DNA from: JAIQFL01 sp035295745
GTDB taxonomy: Bacteria > Acidobacteriota > Terriglobia > Bryobacterales > Bryobacteraceae
Assembly (NCBI GenBank): GCA_035295745.1
Contig: DATGIL010000069.1
Span: 1 to 64,000 of the forward strand
Reading direction: 5' to 3'
Length of the DNA stretch: 64,000 bases
The position numbers and the translations under genes were made by a program. Under the pieces are notes generated by a model that saw only the letters and a list, made by a program, of their open reading frames with translations, made no database searches and was not told the DNA's origin. This document shows positions 35,248-48,200 of the stretch, one piece after another. Numbering within the stretch: position 1 is the first letter of the stretch; each line of letters opens with the position of its first letter.

Positions 35248-36237
35248 AAGTGATGATTAGAGGATTAGTGTTCCCGGCAGCGCTCTTGATCTGATTGATC
35301 AGTTCCGCCCTTCAGAGGGAGTGTCTGAGGTCCCTTCGTCCTTGCCGAATCGCGGACCGAATCCAATTCTCCTCCCACAAATGTCGGAGACCCGATCGCC
35401 AGCAACCCGCGATTGCTCATGAGAATGCAAAGAGGACGGCGTCAGTACAGCGTCTGGAAATGACAAGCGGGAACCCAGATCTCCTTGAAGTTCTCAGCCA
35501 TATGAAGACATTCAGGTCTACGGATAGAGCTGTAACCGAAATGCCAACGTCATGGACCTCGCTCTGTGCGCTCGATCGGTCAAACTGCCGACCTGAGTCG
35601 CGAACTTCTAGCGAGTAGAAATTGTTGCAGCTTTTCTGCAATTCACCGTTGACAACTTAATCTTAGTCCGTATAGGATCGTACCGTGGCAGATACAAAAC
35701 TACTAGGACGTTAGATGTTAACAGTACTGTCACCGAATAGCCGATTGCGGGGATCGGCATAGCGTTGTGAATCGTATCTGGGGATCTTCACGCGATTTTT
35801 AAAGAATAGGCAACCAAGAGTTTCAGCTTTCAACTGATTCACATTTCACTGGCGCGGAGCTGCCGTGGCGCCGGCGATGAAGTCTGGCTATTCCGCCGGC
35901 CAGGGGGCGAGCTCCGTAGCAGCGCGCAGCTAGCTCGGTGGTCGTGTGCTCAAAGTGTGTCGGGGCGGAGGAGGTGGGGCTAGTGTGCAGCCGCTTGTTT
36001 CTCGACAGTAGTGCCATTTCACTCACTCGACTCCTTCGGCCAAGAGTTCACGCTTCACCTCTGATGGTGGATCTCTCTGGCATTGCCGGCCCCTAAGATC
36101 TCTCCTTCTCCACATTCATACCTTACTCTGAGGCAATCGGGCAGACATCCAGGATTCTCTGGCGAGTAGCTGGAGGTGTGCCTGTCCATCCGAAAAGCAA
36201 GATAGTCGTGCAAAGGGATTACGAAAGTGAGATTCGC
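35248..36237. other. Long intergenic leader of the giant gene
   Basis: No supported gene on either strand for about 990 bases. A promoter candidate lies at 35649-35676. The sequence is A/T-richer than its neighbours, fitting regulatory or recently acquired DNA. Confidence 0.55.
35649..35676 (+). promoter_or_regulatory. Candidate sigma-70 promoter upstream of the giant gene
   Basis: TTGACA (35649-35654), 16 bases, TATAGG (35671-35676). A full -35 with 4 of 6 at -10. If used, the mRNA would carry a leader of about 555 bases before the start codon. Confidence 0.45.
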
Positions 36238-39200
36238 ATGGGAAACGCCAGCCGGATTTTGAAAGCGATCTTTGTAGCCTCGATCGTTATTGCCGCCGCG
36301 TCGGCGCAGACTGGCACCTTGAATGTCTACTTCTCACCTCCGTCCGCGCAATCCACCTCCGTACCTGGAGCCATCACCGAGACGTTCGACCAACTGCCCG
36401 CAGGCGTCAAGACGGCGGCCTATGTCTCGACGACGGGAGTCGGCACATACACCGGCAGTTCGAAGAATCCCTTCGCCATTCTGTCGCCCAGCGCCTTTGG
36501 CGGCGCGATCGGCGCAGGCAGTTCCTCACTCACTAACTACCTTGCGGTCGGCAACGCGACCAACAGCACCAGTCCGGTCATCCTGACCTTGGCGCAGCCG
36601 GCGTCGTATTTTGGATTTTGGTCGTCCGCAGGCAGTCCGTCCAGCCACGTCGATCTCTACCGCGGCAGCACACTCTACGCCAGCTTCAGCACTCAAGATC
36701 TTCTCAATTTCCTTGGCAACGGTAGTGGCACCGTGACCGCGCTCGATGGATCCACTAAGTATCAGACGAGTGCGTACTTCGGCAATCCGAATATTCCACT
36801 GGGCGGCGACCGTGCACAGGGGCAGCCGTTCGTCTACGTGAACTTCCAAATCACGGGGGCCACCATCGACACGCTGGCCTTTTACAGCGCGAGCACTTCG
36901 AGCGATTTCGCGACCGACAACCATAGCGTAATCTTCAACGGGAATGCTGTTGCTATCCCCCGGACATTCGTTTCCGTTGAGACCGTGTCCCTAGCCCCTA
37001 TCGTGGCAGCACCGACGTTCACTCCGGCCGCTGGAACCTATACTTCTCCCCAAGCTGTCACCATCAGTTCGGCCACTCCCGGCAGCACGATCCGATACAC
37101 GACGAATGGATCCGCTCCGAGCGAGACGGTGGGAACAGTCTACACGGGGCCGGTGACGGTCAACTCCACCGAGACGATCAATGCCATCGCCTATGCGACT
37201 GGCATGCGCGATAGTGCGGTTGTTTCCGCGCCGTATACGCTGAACCTGCCAGCGGTCACTGCGATGAGCGTGGGAAGTGGACAGCAGGGGCAGGTTCTGA
37301 CGGAGGTGACGATCACCGGACAGTTTACACATTTCGGGCCAGGTTCGACGGTGACCTTCGCTAATCCAGGCATCACCGCGAGCAACATCGCGATGACCGA
37401 TGCCACGCACCTCACTGCAACCTTGACCATCGCTTCCGGAGCAGCCATTGGGCTCTCCAACGTGACGGTTGCGACCGGCGGTGAGGTGGCGACGGGCGTC
37501 AACGTGTTCACGGTCACGCCCGGAACACCCGCGATCACCGCGATTGGCGCCGTTGCCGTGCAACAGGGCCAGGTGCTGCCCGGCGTAACCATCACGGGGC
37601 GATTCACGCACTTCGGATCGGCCTCGACCGTGACGTTCAGTAACCCGGGGATCACTGCCAGCAACATCTCCGTGACTGACCCAACGCATCTGACGGCAAC
37701 GCTGGCGATTTCGGCCTCGGCGGCGACCGGCGCAGCCAACGTAACCGTGACCACCAGCAGCGAAGTCGTGACCGGCGCCAATCTGTTCACCGTGACGCCA
37801 GGAACGCCGGCGCTCACGGCGCTCAGCCCCAATAGCGGACTTGCGGGCCAGGTGCTCACGGCCGTGAGGGTTACGGGGCAATTCACGCACTTTTCGTCGG
37901 GTTCGACCGTGACGTTCAGTAATCCGGGGATCACCGCAAGCTCGGTTTTTGTCGCGGACGTGACGCACCTCACGGCGACACTGACGATTGCTGCCGGAGC
38001 GGCCACCGGGGCGTCCAGTGTGACGGTTTCGACAGGTGCGGAAGTGGTCACGGGCGCCAGTCTGTTCACTGTTGGCGCCGCTGCTGCGCCGACGATCACC
38101 GCCATAAACCCCAGCAATGGACAATCAGGCCAGGTATTGAACGGCGTGATCATTACAGGCCTGAGCACGCATTTCGCACCGGGCTCAACCGTAACCTTCA
38201 GCAATTCGGGGATCACCGCGAGTTCCGTTTCGGTGATCGACGCGACGCATCTGACGGCAACGTTAGCCATCGCCGCCGGCGCGGCTGCCGGGATATCGAA
38301 CGTAACCGTGACGACGGGCACCGAAATTGCTACGGGTACGAATCTCTTCACTGTCGGTGCGGCTGCCACGCCAACAATCACCGCGATGAGCCCCAGCAGC
38401 GGACAACCGGGTCAGGTGCTGACTGGCGTGACCATCACCGGACAGTTCACGCACTTTGCCGCCGGTTCGACCCTGAGCTTTAGCAATCCTGCCGTCACCG
38501 CCGGCGCGATTTCGATAACAGACGCCACCCACCTGACCGCAACGTTAACGATCGCCGCAGCCGCGTCGCCTGGAGCGTCGAACGTAACGGTGACGACGGG
38601 CAGCGAGATCGCTGGCGGCACGAACCTGTTCACCATCAATGCTGGTACGCCGACGCTCACGGCCATCAGTCCGGCCAGCGGACTCCAAGGTCAGGTGCTG
38701 ACGGGCGTGAAGATCGCGGGTCAGTTCACGCACTTTGCATCGGGTTCGACGGTGACCTTCAACAATCCGGCGATCACCGCCAGCGCGATTTCAGTGACCG
38801 ACGCGACCCACCTGACTGCGACGGTGACGATCGGGGCAGGCGCCGCAACCGGCGGCGTCAACGTGGCAGTCACAACCGGCAAGGAAGCAGCCCTCGGCAC
38901 AAACATTTTCACGGTCAATGCGGGAACGCCCATCGTGAGTTCCATCAGCCCCAGTCGCGGTCTACCGGGGCAAGTGTTGACCGGCGTGAAGATCATGGGC
39001 CAATTCACGCACTTTGCATCGGGCTCGACCCTCGCATTCAGCAACGCTGGGATCAAGGCGAGCAACATCTCCGTCACGGACGCGACGCACTTGACGGCAA
39101 CGCTGACCCTCGCCCTCACCGCCAGCGGCCTCTCCAATGTGACGGTCTCGACGAGCGGTGAAGTGGCTGCCGGAAGCAATCTGTTTTCGGTGACCCCGAC

Positions 39201-42200
39201 CGCGACCGACAACTCCTGTCCGACAAGTGCTTACAGCCACGTGCGAGGAATCGTCATCGACCACACCAAGGTCGCCAATACCGACCAGGCCAACTTCCCC
39301 GTCCTCATAACCGGAACCTACAGCTACCTGGCTACCACCGCGAACGGAGGCCAGGTGCAGAGCGCCAACGGCTACGACATCGTCTTTTCGACCGACCTCG
39401 CAGCGACACAGCTTTTGAACTTCGACCGCGCCTCTTACAATCCCGCCACTGGAGCAGTGGCTTTCTGGGTGCAGATTCCCAATCTCAGCCACACCGGGGA
39501 CACGGTCATCTACCTCAGCTACGGCAATTCCAGCGTCACCAGTTCACTGGCGAATCCCGCGGCCGTCTGGAGCCCCAGTACGGATGTTTCCGGCACGCCG
39601 AATGCAAATTTCCATGGGGTCTACCACCTGGTGGAGAGTGCCGGCCCCTACGCCGACTCCACCAAATACGGCAACACCAGCACGGCGGCGCTGAGCAGTT
39701 ATCCAACCATCGTTACGGGTCCCTGGAGCACAGCGCAGAGTTTCAGCAGCGGCCAGGGAATTCGGCTCACTCAAGCTCTTCTCAACGGCAACGGCTTCAC
39801 CAACAGCACAGCGTCCTTCTCATACTGGATGAAATCAAGCGGCCAAAGCGGCGGCGATGGGTACGGCGCGGCAATCGACAATCGCGGCGGTTTCGGCAAT
39901 CCGGGCCTCACGAGCGGCATCCGCTCCAACGGCAGCACCACCCTCTACCGCAATAACTCAGGGTCGGGTGCATCGGTCGATTCCCCATCGGCTCTCACCG
40001 ATGGAAACTGGCACCTGGTTCACGCCACCCTCGACGGAACCAGCGGGATTCTCTACGTCGATGGTGCCGCGGTGGGAACCACGCCGGGTTACACCAACAA
40101 TTTTTCGAGCTCGGTTTACACCTCCCTCGGCGTCGACACGCAAGGCAACAACGAATATCTGAACACCGTCCTGATCGCCGAGGCGCACATCACGCAGACG
40201 AAGCTCTCACCCGACTGGATCGCGACGGAATTCAACAACCAGAAGTCGCCCTCCACGTTCTACACCATCTACGGTGAAAACCAGATCAACCTCTCTGTTG
40301 CGCCGGCCACCGCGCTGCTGTACGCATCGCAGACACAGCAATTCACGGTGACCACGATCGGGAATTGCCCGGGGGGCGTAACGTGGTCCACCCCGAGCGC
40401 CGGGACCATTTCAGCCACGGGTCTGTACACCGCTCCCTCCTCGATCTCCACGCAGCAGACTGTCACCCTCACGGCCACCAGCCAGGTGGACACCTCCAAA
40501 ACGGTAACCGCGACCGTCACCCTTTACCCGCCGCTCACCGTGACCGTCTCGCCTCTGACTGCCACGCTCACCGCCGGGCAGACGCAGCAGTTCACCGCGA
40601 CCGTGGCGAATGCGAGCAACCCGGCGGTGACCTGGTCGATCGCACAGGGTGCACCGGGCAGCATCAGCGCGAGCGGTCTGTACACCGCGCCCGCCTCGAT
40701 CGGTTCGCTGCAACTTGTGGCGGTGACGGCCACCAGCGTGGCCGATACCACGAAGAGCTCGACTGTGACCGTAACCCTCCAACCGCCCACGTTCAGTCCG
40801 CTGCGCATCAACTCCGGCGGAGGTTCCTTCACCGACTCGCTGGGGCGCGTGTGGGCGGCGGACAGCGGATTCTCGGGCGGCTGCCCGTTCGGTGGTACGA
40901 CGACCGCATTCCTCAACCCATCGGGCCTGGATGGCGAGTATTCCGATGCGCGGGGCTGCTTCGGCGGAATCTTCCAGGGCCTCTCGTATCAGTTCAACGT
41001 ACCCAACCAATCGTATTTGGTGACTCTCAAGTTTGCCGACCCGCAATACGCCGCCGCCGGCCAGCGCGTCTTCGGTGTGACCATCAACGGCACCACGGTA
41101 TTGAATAACGTGGACGTCGCGGCCAACGCGGGCGGGCAGTACAAGCCCTGGGACACCTCGCCGATTCCGGTGACGGTCACCAACGGGCAGATCAACATCG
41201 GATTCACGAACAACGTCAGCTTGCCGATCGTCAGCGCCATCGAGATTGTGCAAACGAACACCGTGGAGGTACTGCCCTACACGCCGGTGCTCGCCGAACG
41301 GCAAACCCAGCAATTCCTGGCGTTTGTGCCGGGCGCGGCTTCGCAGGCGGTAACGTGGTCGCTGGCGGCAGGATCGCCTGGAACCATCAGCTCCACGGGA
41401 CTGTACGTCGCGCCCACATCGATTGCCGCCAATACCTCGGTCACCGTAATTGCGACCAGTGTGGCAAACAACGCCCTTGTCGGAACGTCCATCATCTCGC
41501 TGCTGGCCACTGATCCGAACACCGTGTCGCCCCTGCGAATCAACTCGGGTGGGCCGGCCGTGACCGATCCCGCCGGCCGCGTATGGGCTGCGGACTCGGG
41601 CGCCAGCGTGGGTTGTCCCTTCGGAAGCACCTCCACTTCCTTCACCCCTCCGGCAGGCCTGGACGTGGAATATGCCGACGTAACCGGATGTTTCGGCGGC
41701 ATCTTCCAGGGCATGAGCTATCGGTTCACCGTCCCCGACATGAGCTATCTGCTCACGCTGAAGTTCGCCGATCCTTCGATCGCGACTGCACAGCAGAGAG
41801 TCTTCACGGTGTCCGTAAACGGCAGCACGTACCTGGCGGGCGTGGACGTGGCGGCAGCCGCGGGAGGCTCGCTGAAGGCCTACGACCAGACCATTCCCGT
41901 GAACATCGCCGGCGGGCAACTGAACATCGGATTTGCCATTCCACCCGTATCGAACACGCTCGCGCCGCCCATCGTCAACGCCATCCAACTGCTTCCTGTT
42001 GGCGAAGTGGAGTTGTCGCCGAGCACCACGAATTTGTGGTCCGGGCAGACCCAGCAGTTTAGCGGCCGCGTGGCCGACCCCTCCAACGCCGGACTCACCT
42101 GGGCCATCTCTCCGAATGTCGGCAGCATCAACGCGGCGACAGGCCTCTACACGGCACCCGCGACCATCACCTCCGCGCAGACCGTGACGGTGACGGCCAC

Positions 42201-45200
42201 GGGCGTGAGCAATCCGAACTGGACCCAATCGGCAACGGTCACCCTATATCCGCCATCGACTGTTTCGGTGACGCCCCCGACTGCATCGCTGTCCGGCGGG
42301 CAGACACAGCAATTCACAGCGACCCTGACGAATAACGCGGGCTTGGGCGTGACGTGGACCATCACGCCGGCCGGCATGGGCTCGATTACGTCGGCGGGCC
42401 TGTACACGGCGCCGCCTTCGGTCTTCACGCCACAGACCGTCACGGTGACGGCCACCAGCCTGGCGGACGGCCATACCACTACGGCGTCGATACAATTGAC
42501 GCCGACGGTAACGGTGTCGGTAAACCCGGGCACGGTAACGCTGGGGCCATCGCAACTGCAGCAGTTCAGGGCTGTGGTGAGCGGCGCCTTCAATAATGCC
42601 GTGACGTGGAGCATTTCACCTTCGCTAGGTTCGATAAACGCCAGTGGTTTGTACATCGCGCCGGCCTCGATCGCCAGCACCACTACCGTGACCGCAACCG
42701 CGACCAGTGTGTTGAGCTCGACTGCTAGCGGAACGGCGACGGTGACGCTATCGCCCTCGTCCACCGGAATCACGGTTTCGGTTTCGCCTTCCACCGCATC
42801 GATTCAAACCGGGGGCACACAGCAATTCACCGCCAGCGTAACGGGGACCAGCAACACGGCAGTAACCTGGATGGTCGACCCGCCGGTCGGAACCATCACT
42901 TCCACGGGTCTGTACATCGCGCCTGGGAACATCGCCGCGCCGCTGAGCGTGACCGTTCAGGCCATCAGTGTGGCAAGCCCCGTAAACCTCGGGTCAGCCA
43001 GCGTCCAGCTATCCACGGCTTCGCTCAATTCCTACAGCTACCGGCGCCCGATCGTCATCAACCACACCCAGGTGCCGAACAGCGACCAGTCCAACTATAC
43101 TTTGCTGGTCACAGGGACCTATCCCTACCTGGCCACCACAGCCAACGGCGGCAAGGTGACGAGTTCCAGCGGATTCGACATCATCTTCACTTCCGACTGC
43201 GCAGGCTTGCAGAAACTCGATCACGAAATCACTTCCTACAATCCCGCGACGGGTGCGGTCGCGATGTGGGTGGTGGTACCGCTGGTCTCGCACACCGAGG
43301 ATACGGTGCTGTACCTGAGCTATGGCGACTCCGCCGTGACCACCAGCCAGGAGAACCGGTCGTCAGTGGACGCCACCCGCTCCGCGTCTCATTCCTCCGA
43401 TTACCAGGCGACGCTGGCCAATAATCAGAATTCGCCATCCGTGTTTTATCTGATCTACCCCGAGAACGCGAATACCATCGCGCCCTCCACGGTGACGCTG
43501 GCGGCAGGACAGACCCAGCAGTTCACGCCCCTGTTCATGATGGGCGAGTCGCCCAGCCGTCTCAATCCGCTGGTGCTGCTGGGTTCGGTGCAAACCCCCT
43601 CGCCGGCGGAATCGCTGGCCCTCAACGGCAACACCGTCTACGTATGCGATGACAACGAAGTCTCGATCATCGACGTGACCCACCCGGCGAGCCCGAACTT
43701 CCTCACTACGGCGCTTTCGAACACCATCCACAACTCGGGCAACATCAATTGCAGCATCCAGCAGAATTCGCTGGTATCTTTCTCCGATGCGGTCAACTCG
43801 GTAATCAACGGGTCTCCTGCGATCACGGCATTCAGCCTCACCACTCCGACGGCGCCCCAGCTCATCGCGGGCACTGCGTTCAACCGGCGCTTCTTCGAGG
43901 AACCCTCTTACGTGGGCAACATCGCGTTCGTACCCACGGGCCTATATCAATATTCGGTCGGCACTCTGGGTGCGGCATACGGCCAGCTCTTCTCCGTCGA
44001 CTTGACGAACCTATCGAGCCCGACTATGGTCGGCACTTTGCTGCAGCCGGACAACAGCGGCATCGGACCGAATAACGGATATATCTTCGGCGGCACGCTC
44101 TACAACTCGCAGACCATGTACCTGGCTGGCACCACTTCCACCGATGGCTTCAACGCCTGGAACCAGGGGACCGGCAAGCTATTGGTGGCAGACATTTCGA
44201 ATCCGGCATCGATGAACGTGGTGAAGGAAGTCGACATTCCAGGCACGGTGAATCTGTACCCGCCGCAGGTGCAGGGGAATCTGGCAGTCGCATTGGGAGA
44301 TAACGGCGGCATCGACATCTTCTTCCATAACCCACCGATTCCGAATCAGGGCAGCATCGTGGTGACCACGTTCGACCTCACCAATCCGCGAAGTCCGGCA
44401 GTGATCGCATCGACAGCAACCAGTTACCAGCCAGGGCTGGGCGGCGGAGCGGCGCAGATCGGGACGAACCTGTTCGTGTTCGGCGGGGTGCGTGACAGCG
44501 CAGGCAATAACGTGCTCCTGCTCGTAGACACCAGCAACCCGAGGAACCCCGTATTGACGTCGTACCCGGTAGTGGCGGGAATCACGCGGCTGGTGGCAGC
44601 GGGAAACATCCTGCACGCGACGTTGGGAGCGGCGGGATACGCGATCTACCAGATCCCCGGACTGACGGCGACCGAGCAGACGCTGAGCGGAAGCTGCAAT
44701 GCGCCGGTGACCTTCTCGATGAATCCGGCATCCGGGCAAGGGAACGTCACGGCGAGCGGACTGTACACAGCGCCCACCACTGTGGCGGGACAGACGGTGA
44801 CGGTGACAGCCGCGTCGTTGGGCGATGCTACGCAGACGGCATCCGCCAGCGTCACCTTGTCCAACGCGAATTGTCCTCCGAGCACCTATAGCCACGTGCG
44901 TGGAATCGTCATCGACCACACCAAGGTCGCCAACACCGACCAGACGAACTTCCCGGTCCTGATCACCGGAACCTATCCATACCTCGCCACCGCGGCCAAC
45001 GGCGGCTTGGTGCAAAACTCCAACGGCTACGACATCATCTTCTCCAAGGACTATCAAGGGACGCAGATCCTGAATTTCGACCTGGCCTCCTACAATCCGG
45101 TTACCGGAGCGGTGGCGTTCTGGGTGCTCATCCCCAATCTCAGCCACGCGGGCGATACCGTCATCTATCTCAGCTACGGCAATCCGGCCATCACCAGTTC

Positions 45201-48200
45201 GCTGGCCAATCCCGGCGGCGTCTGGAGTCCGGTTGCCGACGTTTCCGGAACCCCGAATACGAACTTCCACGGCGTCTACCACCTGGCCGAGACCGCAGGC
45301 CCCTACGCCGACTCCTCGAAGTACGCCAATAACAGCACCGCGGCGTTGAATGCATACCCCACCCGCGTGACCGGGCCCTGGAGCTTTGCGCAGAGTTTCA
45401 GCACCGGCCAGGGCATCCGGCTCACGCAGTCGATCCTCAATGGCAACGGATTCGACAACCGGACCGCCACGTACTCGTACTGGATCAAGTCGAGCGGCCA
45501 GAGCGGCGGAGACGGATACGGCTGGGCCATCGACAACCGCGGCGGGTTCCTCGCCCCTGGTGTGGCCAGCGGTCTGCGGAGTAACGGCAGCGCCGACCTG
45601 TTCCGGAACAACGGCAACTTCGGCGCGGAATTCGATACCACGACTCCGGTTACCGATGGCAACTGGCACCTGATTCACGGCACGATCGACAATTCGGGCG
45701 GGACGCTTTACGTGGATGGCGTCGCTGTCGGAACCACACCGGGGTTCACCAACGCCTTCACGAGTTCCGTCTACACCTCGCTCGGCGTCGATACCCAGGG
45801 CAACAACGAATACCTGAACACCGCGCAAATCGCGGAGGCGCACATCGCCCAGACCAAGCTCTCTCCCGATTGGATCACTACCGAGTACAACAACCAGAAG
45901 TCGCCCTCCACGTTCTACACCATCTTCGGCGAAAATCAGGTCAACGTTTCGATTGCGCCGGCGACCGCCTCGCTGTACGCCTCCCAGACCCAGCAATTCA
46001 CCGCCACCACGATCGGTCAATGCCTCGGCGGCGTGAACTGGTCGACTCCCTCCGCGGGCATCATCGCGAGCAGCGGCCTTTATACCGCGCCGTCCTCGAT
46101 TGCCGCGCAACAAAGCGTCACCCTTACCGCCACCAGCCAATTGGACAGCAGCAAGACCGCCACGGCAGCCGTGACGCTGCTGCCACCCGTGACCGTATCG
46201 GTGAGCCCGCAAACCGCCAACGTGACCTCCGGGCAGACGCTCCAACTGACAGCCAACGAACAGAACGCCACCATGCCGGGTGTGACCTGGTCGGTAAGCC
46301 CCGCAACGCTGGGCACCATCACCACCGCCGGTCTGTTCACCGCATCCACGGTCTTTGTGCCGCAGACGGCCACGGTCACCGCCACCACCATACAAGGCGC
46401 GGCAACCGGGAGTGCCACTCTGTCTGTGCTTCCAGCCGTCAGGATTACGATCAGCCCGAGCGGCTCCGTGACGCTCGGCCCATCGGAATTACTGCAGTTC
46501 ACAGCGTCCGCGACGGGCGCAGTCAATACCGCTCTCACGTGGAGCGTCTCGCCTTCGCTGGGATCCATCAGCGCGAACGGGTTGTACACGGCACCCTCCT
46601 CGATCAGCAGTTCGAGCACGGTGACTGTTACCGCGACCAGCGTGGTGAACCCCTCAGCCACGGCCAGCGTGACGGTGACGCTCGCCCCGGCAGCGTCCGG
46701 GATTACGATTTCGATATCGCCCACCACTGCTTCGGTCCAGACCGGCGGAACGCAGCAGTTCACCGCGTCGGTCACGGGAACCGGCAACACGGCCGTGACG
46801 TGGTCGGTGGTACCACCCGTCGGGACCATCAACTCCAGCGGCCTCTACATCGCACCGGGGACCATCAGCGGGCCGGTCAGCGTGACGGTACAGGCCGTCA
46901 GCGCGGCGAGCGCCTCCAATTTCGGCACGGCGACCATTCAACTTTCCACCGCTTCCCTCAATTCGTACAGCTACCGGCGCCCGATCGTTATCAATCACGG
47001 CCAGGTGGCCAACAGCGATCAATCCAGCTACACGCTGCTGTTCACCGGAACCTATCCGTACCTGGCCACCACGGCCAACAACGGCAAGGTGACGAGCACC
47101 AGCGGATTCGACATCATCTTCACGTCGGACTGCGCAGGACTGCAGAAGCTCGATCACGAGATCACCTCGTACAATCCTGCGACAGGAGCGGTGTCGATGT
47201 GGGTGGTGCTGCCGCTCGTTTCGCACACGCAGGACACGGTGCTGTATCTGAACTATGGCAACGCCAACGTAACTACCAGCCAGGAAAACCGGCCTTCGGT
47301 AGACGCCGCGCGGGCCGCATCGCATTCGTCCGACTACACGGCCACGCTGGCCAACAACCAGAATTCGCCATCCACGTTTTACACCATCTACCCGGAAAAT
47401 GCGAATAGCGTGGCGCCTTCCACAGCCACGCTGGCAGCCGGACAGACGCAGCAGTTCACGCCCTTATTCCTGGTGGGTGCGTCGCCCAGCCGGCAGAATC
47501 CCTTGACGCTGCTGGGCACCTTGCAGACGGTGTCGCCAGCCGAATCGCTGGCCCTCAACGGCAACACCCTGTACGTCTGCGACGACAACGAAGTCTCCAT
47601 CATCGACGTGACGAACCCGGCGAGCCCCAGCCTGCTCACCACGGCGCTTTCGAGCACCATCAAAAACGCCGGCAACATCCATTGCAGCATCCAGCAGAAT
47701 TCGCTGGTGGCGTTCTCCGACGCCCTCAATACCCAGATCAACGGGTCGCCCGCGATCACGGCGTTCAGCCTCACGAATCCGCAGTCTCCGCAACTCATCG
47801 CAGGCACGGCCTTCAACCGCCGGTTCTTCGAGGAGCCCTCTTACGTGGGCAATATCGCTTTCGTTCCCACGGGACTGTACCAGTATGGGTTCGGCACTCT
47901 GAACGCGGCCTATGGCCAGCTCTTCTCTGTCGACCTGACGAACCTCTCGACCCCGACTCTGGTCGGCACTTTGCTGACGCCCGACAACAGCGGCATCGGG
48001 CCGAACACCGGATACATCTCCGGCGGCACGCTCTACAACTCGCAGACCATGTACCTGGCCGGCAGCACTTCCACCGACGGCTTCGACAACTGGAACGCGG
48101 GCGTGGGTAAGCTGCTGGTGGCGGATATTTCGAATCCGGCGTCGATGAGTTTGGTGAAAGAAGTCGACATTCCCGGCACCGTGAATCTCTACAAGCCACA

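Noticed and set aside
35823..36026. Minus-strand frame of 67 codons in the leader of the giant gene
   Set aside because: No ribosome site, no recognisable domain, and composition typical of chance frames.
37249..39198. Could the regular 279-bp repeats be a CRISPR or a satellite?
   Set aside because: Unit length and an open frame through all units with TIG protein repeats show a coding repeat; there are no short repeats with unique spacers.
40411..46395. Very long open frames on the minus strand opposite the giant gene (605 and 738 codons)
   Set aside because: They are the antisense of repetitive, GC-rich Ig-like coding DNA; the translations are Arg/Gly/His-rich with no domain, signal peptide or ribosome site.
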